Shown here one piece after another: positions 1-4,093 of a stretch of 6,291 nt of DNA. Origin of the DNA: Opitutales bacterium. GTDB lineage: Bacteria; Verrucomicrobiota; Verrucomicrobiia; Opitutales; T3Sed10-336. The DNA lies in the NCBI GenBank assembly GCA_007132315.1, contig SLOW01000083.1:1-6291 (forward strand), written 5' to 3'. Numbering within the stretch: position 1 is the first letter of the stretch; each line of letters starts with the position of its first letter. The translations under genes and the position numbers were made by a program. The notes under the pieces are model-generated. The model made no database searches. It was not told where the DNA came from and saw nothing but the letters and a program-made list of their open reading frames with translations.

Positions 1-15
1 AAGTTCGGCTGGCAA

Positions 16-99
16 GGCGGACCCAAAACCGGCGCAGGGATAGTACTGGAGTACGTGAGCAAGCCGGTTGCAGGGCCAACGCCGCCACGGCGGGCTTGT
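16..99. other. GC-rich block of nested short inverted repeats, possible structured RNA or part of a dispersed repeat
   Basis: This noncoding block can fold through several short perfect inverted repeats. AACCGGC (27-33) pairs with GCCGGTT (63-69), enclosing GTACT (43-47) with AGTAC (50-54). GGCGG (16-20) can pair with CCGCC (82-86) outside that stem, helped by CCC (22-24) with GGG (73-75). Two alternative pairings compete: CAAGCC (60-65) with GGCTTG (93-98), and CGCCG (80-84) with CGGCG (88-92). These cannot all form at once, so the block could switch folds or may simply be repeat-rich DNA. Frame 1 is open from the window edge to a TAG at 106-108, but its 35 residues resemble no family I know. 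No RNA family was recognised. The block may continue left of the window. Confidence 0.4.
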
Positions 100-107
100 G
101 CGATTTA

Positions 108-207
108 GTGTTCTGGCAAACTCCATTTATTGTGAGGTTTTGAAAATCGCAAAAAATTTTCAAAACCTTTTGGAAAAAAGCATCTTATATATCGTTTGCC
201 AGAACAC
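108..207. repeat. Nested inverted-repeat element (14-bp outer arms, 13-bp inner hairpin)
   Basis: The outer arms GTGTTCTGGCAAAC (108-121) and GTTTGCCAGAACAC (194-207) are perfect reverse complements. Inside them AGGTTTTGAAAAT (135-147) and ATTTTCAAAACCT (156-168) form a perfect 13-bp stem with an 8-base loop. The interior is strongly AT-rich in an otherwise GC-rich window. The 100-bp size with terminal inverted repeats resembles a miniature non-autonomous mobile element, but I see no clear target-site duplication next to the arms. It lies past the 3' end of the minus-strand permease gene, so the inner hairpin could also help end that transcript, although no clean T-tract follows it on that strand. 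The repeat structure is certain; its role is not. Confidence 0.6.
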
Positions 208-285
208 GTTTGCAACGTTAGGGTGGATTTGGACATGGTTTGTTCTTAGATGATTTCACGCCTCCATTCTGCCTTCCTCCTTCTC

Positions 286-1104
286 CTACCCCACCAGCAA
301 CCGCAGGGCGCCGAGCGACGTAAAAATTAGAGCCGCGTTCTCGAACACGCGCTGGGAGACTCGCTGCACCACGAGACGCCCGATCGCAGCGCCCACGAGG
401 ACGGCGGGAACCAGGTGGAGATTGAGATGGAGCGAGTCGGCGTTGATGATGCCCAGATCGACCCCGAAGGGCACCTTGAAGAGGTTCAGGCACAGGAAAA
501 AGACCGCTCCCGTGCCGAGAAACTCCTTCTTCGGCAGCCGCATCGAGAGCAGGTACAGGATCATGATCGGACCGGCCGCGTTTGAAACCATGGTGGTGAA
601 CCCCGCCAGAGCCCCCATCAACCCGGGATACCAGAGCGGAAAAACCCGCGGCTCGACAGCGGAATCGGCCCCCGGTCGCGCACCGTAGCGCTTCCGGATT
701 TGAAACGCGCACAACCCGAACAGAATGATACCGATAATGCGCGTGATGGTGTCGTCCGTCGCGCGATCCATCGTCAGGTATCCCGCCAGCACCCCCACAG
801 CGGCCAGAGGAAAGAGCCGGAACAGATGAATCCACTGGGCGTGCCGCCGGTACAGGAACAGCGCGACGATGTCGCCGCAAATCAGCAGGGGCAAAACGAC
901 CCCCACCGACTGTTTGCTCGGCAACACCAAGGCGAAAAGCGCGACAAACAGAATGCCCACCCCGGCAATGCCGGTCTTGGAGAGTCCGATGATCATCGCC
1001 CCGAACATCAACGCCCCCCATTGCCAGCCGGCCAGGTCGCCCACGAAGCCGGCGGAGACCTCGGCGAACAACACCGGCAACCCGCTCCCGAGCGCGTCGA
1101 TCAC
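286..1104 (-). CDS. TauE/SafE family membrane permease (sulfite/organosulfur-type exporter)
   Basis: This encodes a 272-residue polytopic inner-membrane protein, close to the usual 250-270 residues of the family. It shows the two-repeat architecture: the first half carries GLSKTGIAGVG (about residues 40-50) just after a hydrophobic segment, and the second half carries GFTTMVSNAAGPIMILYLL-type sequence (about 168-186), whose SNAAGP core is typical. Hydrophobic segments lie near residues 31-60, 66-84, 97-112, 121-135, 160-187, 197-210, 229-247 and 257-271. Characterised family members are linked to export of sulfite, sulfoacetate or related anions, but substrate cannot be read from sequence. 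The start is a GTG (1102-1104) chosen because AGGAG (1111-1115, minus strand) sits 6 bases upstream. No sulfur-metabolism gene adjoins it; it is divergent from the secreted-protein gene, so it is probably monocistronic. Confidence 0.88.
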   Translation of the reverse strand: MIDALGSGLPVLFAEVSAGFVGDLAGWQWGALMFGAMIIGLSKTGIAGVGILFVALFALVLPSKQSVGVVLPLLICGDIVALFLYRRHAQWIHLFRLFPLAAVGVLAGYLTMDRATDDTITRIIGIILFGLCAFQIRKRYGARPGADSAVEPRVFPLWYPGLMGALAGFTTMVSNAAGPIMILYLLSMRLPKKEFLGTGAVFFLCLNLFKVPFGVDLGIINADSLHLNLHLVPAVLVGAAIGRLVVQRVSQRVFENAALIFTSLGALRLLVG

Positions 1105-1110
1105 AGGCGC

Positions 1111-1115
1111 CTCCT
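1111..1115 (-). promoter_or_regulatory. Ribosome binding site fixing the GTG start of the TauE-like gene
   Basis: On the minus strand AGGAG is followed by six bases (GCGCCT) and then GTG. No ATG with comparable spacing is present; the first internal Met (residue 33) would remove the first hydrophobic region. This supports the GTG start. Confidence 0.7.
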
Positions 1116-1200
1116 GTCAAGGGACCAGCGGGTACGCCACTTCCAGACTGGGTCATCCGATTGATTCCGTCGTGCATCCATGGTCGCGCAATCTCGTGAA

Positions 1201-1225
1201 CGGTCTCGGGGAGGCACCCCGACCG
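1201..1225. repeat. GC-rich hairpin in the divergent intergenic region
   Basis: TCGGGG (1206-1211) and CCCCGA (1217-1222) form a 6-bp stem with a 5-base loop (AGGCA), extended by CGG (1201-1203) with CCG (1223-1225) across a two-base bulge. No T-tract follows on either strand, so it is not a standard terminator. It could be a protein-binding site or a leader structure for the minus-strand permease gene, about 100 bases upstream of that gene's start. Function is unknown. The rest of the 1105-1402 gap holds no gene that I can support. Confidence 0.35.
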
Positions 1226-1322
1226 CCCCCGGGAATCGCCTCATTTGACAGCAGTGACGCGCTTTCCCAAGCGAAAAATTCTTAAATGTTCAATCTTCAG
1301 GCCCGAATCCTCCAATTCCCCC

Positions 1323-1352
1323 TTGAATTCAACCGCTTCCCGGCGGTATCGT
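1323..1352 (+). promoter_or_regulatory. Candidate promoter/operator for the secreted-protein gene: palindrome plus hairpin
   Basis: TTGAATTCAA (1323-1332) is a perfect 10-bp palindrome. It overlaps a second inverted repeat, ACCGC (1332-1336) with GCGGT (1343-1347). Reading it as a sigma-70-type promoter gives TTGAAT, an 18-base spacer and TATCGT (1347-1352), a weak match, 50 bases before the start codon. A perfect TTGACA occurs at 1245-1250 but has no -10 box at normal spacing. The assignment is tentative. Confidence 0.25.
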
Positions 1353-1402
1353 CAGACTCCGTATCGCAACCTCGAACGCTGCGAGAAGGGAGGATCTGAT
1401 CG

Positions 1403-2098
1403 ATGACTTATTTTTCCACCATCCGCGCCGGACTCTCCGGCCCCCGGCTTCTGTCGGCCGCAACGTGCCTCGCCTTCGTGCTGGCCGCCGGCTCGCCCGC
1501 CGCCTCAGAATCCGCCCTTGAGTTGCGCGGCTTCACCCAGATCGGCGACGAGTACGCTTTCAGCCTGCACGACACGGAGAGCGGCCACAGCGAATGGGTT
1601 TGGGCCGGCCAGCCCGGCGAACACTTCGATGTCGTCGATTTCGACGCCGCCGGCCGGACGGTCACGGTGCGTTACCGAAACCGGGTCAGCACCATCACCC
1701 TGGAGCGCTCCCGCATCGTCCACATCGACGTTCCGCAGACCCCGCCGCTTCCGTCCCACACGCCCCCGACCCCGCCTCCGGGGAAGGAGGAACGCTCCTC
1801 CGACTCGGGCGAGACGGCCACCCGTGAAACAGCGCCCCGTCCGTCCGCGTCCACCGGTACACCCGGCGGGACCAGGGAACCATCCGGCGACAGCGGCCAG
1901 CCATCCGGCGGTTTTCTTCCCGGCTCCGGAAATCTCCCGCCCGGCGGAGGCGCCACCGAACCGCCGGCCACCCCTCCCGGATCCGCGCCGGACGGTGGGG
2001 ATGCCGACGACGACTCTTCCGACGCCACCGACCCTCTCGGGTCCCCGCCGCCGGCACCTGAATCCGCTCCCCCCAGCTACACCCCCGACCACGAATAG
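1403..2098 (+). CDS. Secreted protein of unknown function with Pro/Gly/Ser-rich tail
   Basis: I do not recognise this 231-residue protein. The ATG at 1403 is preceded by GGGAGG (1388-1393) at a 9-base spacing. Residues 1-35 look like a Sec signal peptide: Arg8 and Arg15, a hydrophobic stretch around 16-29, and small residues (AAGSPAAS) before a likely cleavage near 34-37. Cys22 lies inside the hydrophobic stretch without a proper lipobox, so a lipoprotein is unlikely. Residues 39-110 form a small, probably beta-rich domain with alternating hydrophobic residues (FSLHD, WVW, VVDFD, TVTVRYR). Residues 111-231 are low-complexity, dominated by Pro, Gly, Ser, Thr and Asp, with an acidic stretch near the end, and are probably disordered. 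A terminator follows immediately, so it is likely transcribed alone. The short domain resembles accessory domains of small secreted proteins that I associate with Verrucomicrobiota; this is an impression only. Confidence 0.7.
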   Translation: MTYFSTIRAGLSGPRLLSAATCLAFVLAAGSPAASESALELRGFTQIGDEYAFSLHDTESGHSEWVWAGQPGEHFDVVDFDAAGRTVTVRYRNRVSTITLERSRIVHIDVPQTPPLPSHTPPTPPPGKEERSSDSGETATRETAPRPSASTGTPGGTREPSGDSGQPSGGFLPGSGNLPPGGGATEPPATPPGSAPDGGDADDDSSDATDPLGSPPPAPESAPPSYTPDHE

Positions 2099-2122
2099 AG
2101 CCGGGCTCGGCTTTTCTTTTTT
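2099..2122 (+). terminator. Rho-independent terminator after the secreted-protein gene
   Basis: AGCCG (2099-2103) and CGGCT (2108-2112) form a 5-bp GC-rich stem with a GGCT loop, directly followed by a T-rich tract (2112-2122, ten T and one C). The stem starts on the base after the stop codon at 2096-2098. It separates the secreted-protein gene from the efflux operon downstream. Confidence 0.75.
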
Positions 2123-2155
2123 CGGCGGGAGCACGTGTTCCCCCTTGACGGCTTT

Positions 2156-2195
2156 TTGATTCTGAACCTGATTCAAATCCTGCCATTGATTCAGG
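2156..2195 (+). promoter_or_regulatory. Candidate TetR-family operator upstream of the efflux operon
   Basis: CCTGATTCAA (2167-2176) and TTGATTCAGG (2186-2195) form an inverted repeat with one mismatch in ten, separated by 9 bases. A further TTGATTC lies at 2156-2162, exactly 30 bp before the second TTGATTC (2186-2192). TGATTC thus occurs three times in 36 bp. The right arm overlaps the ribosome binding site of the regulator gene (AGGAAGGA, 2193-2200). A possible -35 box, TTGACG (2145-2150), lies just upstream, but I see no convincing -10 box at normal spacing. TetR-family proteins commonly bind such palindromes over their own promoters, so autoregulation is the likely role; this is inferred from position and symmetry. 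Confidence 0.5.
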
Positions 2196-2205
2196 AAGGA
2201 AGCTC

Positions 2206-2922
2206 GTGGGTACCGCCGAACGCAAACAGAAGGAGAAGGAGGAACGGGAAAGGCTGTTTCTGACCCGGGCCGGGGAAATGATCCGGGACGAGGGCCTGTT
2301 GAATCTGCAGATGGCCCGGCTCGCCGAGAGCTGCGAGTACGCCACGGGAACCCTCTACCAGCACTTTTCCTCCAAAGAAGACCTCCTCGTCGCCCTCGCC
2401 GAACAGGGCGCCCACCGGCACGTGGACGTCTTTCGCCGGGCCCTTGCCTGGCAGGCCGGCACGCGTGACCGGATGTTCGCCATCGCCGTCGGGGACGTCC
2501 ATTTCGCCCGGAAGAATCCGCAGTACGCCAAGCTGATCCAGTACGTCTTCGCCGAGGCGGTCTGGGAGAACGCTCTCCCCGAACGGCGCCAAAGCCTGCT
2601 CGGCCATTGCGAACCGATCACCGAAATCATCCGCTCCCTCGTGCGCGAGGCCATCTACCACGGCGACCTGCGAGCCGGCGGGAGCCTTCATGAAATGGAG
2701 CTGGCTCTGGGCCCCTGGTGCCTGTGCGAAGGTATGCACAGCCTGGTGCACACCCAGGGTCTCCTGGAAAAATGCCGCATTCACCGCCCTGAAGAACTGC
2801 TCTTTGTGAACGTCCAGCTCCTGCTCAACGGCATGGGTTGGCAACCCTTGATGGAACCGGTCGAACCGGCGGCCACCCAGGCCCTCGCCGACAGGATCCG
2901 TCGGGACGTTTTCGAATCGTAG
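2206..2922 (+). CDS. TetR/AcrR family transcriptional regulator
   Basis: This encodes a 238-residue DNA-binding regulator, slightly above the family's usual 190-225 residues. The N-terminal domain is clear: helix 1 around residues 11-29, then a helix-turn-helix at about 32-54 (QMARLAESCEYATGTLYQHF) ending in the typical YxHFxSKEDLL signature (51-61). The C-terminal 170 residues form the ligand-binding and dimerisation part and are not diagnostic for a ligand. The start is GTG (2206-2208), supported by the strong AGGAAGGA (2193-2200) five bases upstream. It is the first gene of a three-gene run on one strand, 31 bp before the adaptor gene, and most likely represses that operon including itself through the inverted repeat at 2167-2195. 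The efflux role is inferred from neighbours; the family call is firm. Confidence 0.92.
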   Translation: MGTAERKQKEKEERERLFLTRAGEMIRDEGLLNLQMARLAESCEYATGTLYQHFSSKEDLLVALAEQGAHRHVDVFRRALAWQAGTRDRMFAIAVGDVHFARKNPQYAKLIQYVFAEAVWENALPERRQSLLGHCEPITEIIRSLVREAIYHGDLRAGGSLHEMELALGPWCLCEGMHSLVHTQGLLEKCRIHRPEELLFVNVQLLLNGMGWQPLMEPVEPAATQALADRIRRDVFES

Positions 2923-2953
2923 TCCACCCCTGTATTTCGAACACCACCGTATT

Positions 2954-4081
2954 ATGAAAAAACGCATGATTCTCATGTTGGCCGCCATGGCGTTGCTTTT
3001 CGGCGGCATCTTCGGTTTCAAGGCCGTCGGCAATCACTTCATGAACCAGTATTTTGACACCATGCCCGAGCCCGCGCCCACCATCACCGCGGCCGAGGTC
3101 CGGGAGGACAGCTGGACTCCGACCGCACGGGCCGCGGGAAGCTTCGAGGCGCGCAACGGAGCCGAGCTGACCACCGAGGTCGGCGGTATCGTGACCGGAA
3201 TCCACTTCGAAAACGGCGCACCGGTCGCGGCCGGCCAGCGCCTGGTTTCGCTCGAAACCGAAGCCGACGAAGCGGAATTGGAACGCCTCGTGGCGGTGGC
3301 ACAGCTGGCCGAACTGGAGGAAGCTCGATTCGACCGCCTGTACCGCAACAACAGCGTTTCCGAATCGGAACTGCAGCGGCGCGCCAGTGAAGCCGCCCAA
3401 GCCCGGGCCGACGTGCGCGCCCAGGAGGCGCGCATCCGCCAGAAATCCATCCGCAGCCCCTTCGAGGGCGTCGCCGGTATCCGCCGAGTCAACCTCGGTC
3501 AGTACATATCGCCCGGCACACCCGTTGTGGCGGTCCAGTCGCTCGACCCGCTCTATCTCAACTTCACCCTGCCGGAGAAACGCCTCACCGACGTGCGCAA
3601 CGGCGGCAAACTCGAGGTGACCGTCGATGCCTATCCCGGCGAAACATTCACCGGCGAGGTCACCGCCATCGAACCCAGGATACGTGAATCAACCCGTTCC
3701 TTTGACATCCAGGCCACCGTGGCGAATTCCGGCGGCCGCCTGCGCCCCGGGATGTATGGCCGGGTTTCGCTCGAAACCGGCGACCCGGCCCCGGTCCTCG
3801 TCATCCCGCAAACGGCGATCCAGTTCAATCCCTACGGCAATTCGGTGTATGTGATTTACGAGGACGAAGAGGACGACGGGATTCTCCGCGTACGCCAGCG
3901 TTTCATCCGCACCGGCGAGCGGCGCGGCGATCTGGTTCGCGTGATCGAGGGCCTCGAAGCCGGAGACCACGTGGCCAGTTCCGGTCTGTTAAAACTGCGC
4001 AACGACGGGGCCGTGGAGATCAGCGACAACGAACGTGTGGCACCAACCACCGATCCCGCCCCGCACCCGGCCAACCAATAA
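2954..4081 (+). CDS. RND efflux pump periplasmic adaptor (membrane fusion protein, HlyD/AcrA type)
   Basis: This 375-residue protein links an inner-membrane RND pump to an outer-membrane channel. Residues 5-22 are a hydrophobic N-terminal segment without a lipobox cysteine, so it is anchored as an uncleaved helix or released by signal peptidase I rather than lipidated. Order of domains: first lipoyl half about 58-103 (EVGGIVTGIHFENGAPVAAG), a short alpha-hairpin about 104-167 rich in Ala/Glu/Arg, second lipoyl half about 168-197 (SPFEGVAGIRRVNLGQYISPG), beta-barrel about 198-275 ending in the family-typical RLRPGMYGRV (262-271), and a membrane-proximal domain about 276-357 starting with VIPQTAIQFNPYGNSVYVI (283-301). 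No clear Shine-Dalgarno precedes the ATG; Met5 and Met8 are alternative starts. It is followed after 12 bp by the permease gene, its obvious partner. Confidence 0.93.
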   Translation: MKKRMILMLAAMALLFGGIFGFKAVGNHFMNQYFDTMPEPAPTITAAEVREDSWTPTARAAGSFEARNGAELTTEVGGIVTGIHFENGAPVAAGQRLVSLETEADEAELERLVAVAQLAELEEARFDRLYRNNSVSESELQRRASEAAQARADVRAQEARIRQKSIRSPFEGVAGIRRVNLGQYISPGTPVVAVQSLDPLYLNFTLPEKRLTDVRNGGKLEVTVDAYPGETFTGEVTAIEPRIRESTRSFDIQATVANSGGRLRPGMYGRVSLETGDPAPVLVIPQTAIQFNPYGNSVYVIYEDEEDDGILRVRQRFIRTGERRGDLVRVIEGLEAGDHVASSGLLKLRNDGAVEISDNERVAPTTDPAPHPANQ

Positions 4082-4093
4082 CCCCGGTCTCCC

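Noticed and set aside
1..108. Open frame from the left edge to TAG at 106-108, possible gene tail
   Set aside because: Only 35 residues, no recognisable motif, and the DNA is explained better by the inverted repeats.
68..253. 61-codon plus-strand frame across the left-edge inverted repeats
   Set aside because: It runs straight through both nested hairpins, has no clear RBS, and its sequence is dictated by the repeats.
1115..1120. Perfect TTGACA on the minus strand just upstream of the TauE-like gene
   Set aside because: It adjoins the ribosome binding site, so a -10 box would fall inside the coding sequence; it cannot serve that gene as a normal promoter.
218..1177. 319-codon minus-strand frame overlapping the TauE-like gene
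   Set aside because: Arg/Gly-rich translation without membrane segments or motifs; the overlapping frame gives the full TauE/SafE architecture with a good RBS.
1505..2345. Several 200-codon frames on both strands across the Pro-rich tail
   Set aside because: Translations are Arg/Pro/Gly-rich shadows; only the 1403-2098 frame has an RBS, a signal peptide and a terminator at its stop.
2911..2941. Two TTCGAA palindromes flanking the regulator/adaptor junction
   Set aside because: Six-base palindromes 25 bp apart, one inside coding sequence; too short to support a regulatory claim.
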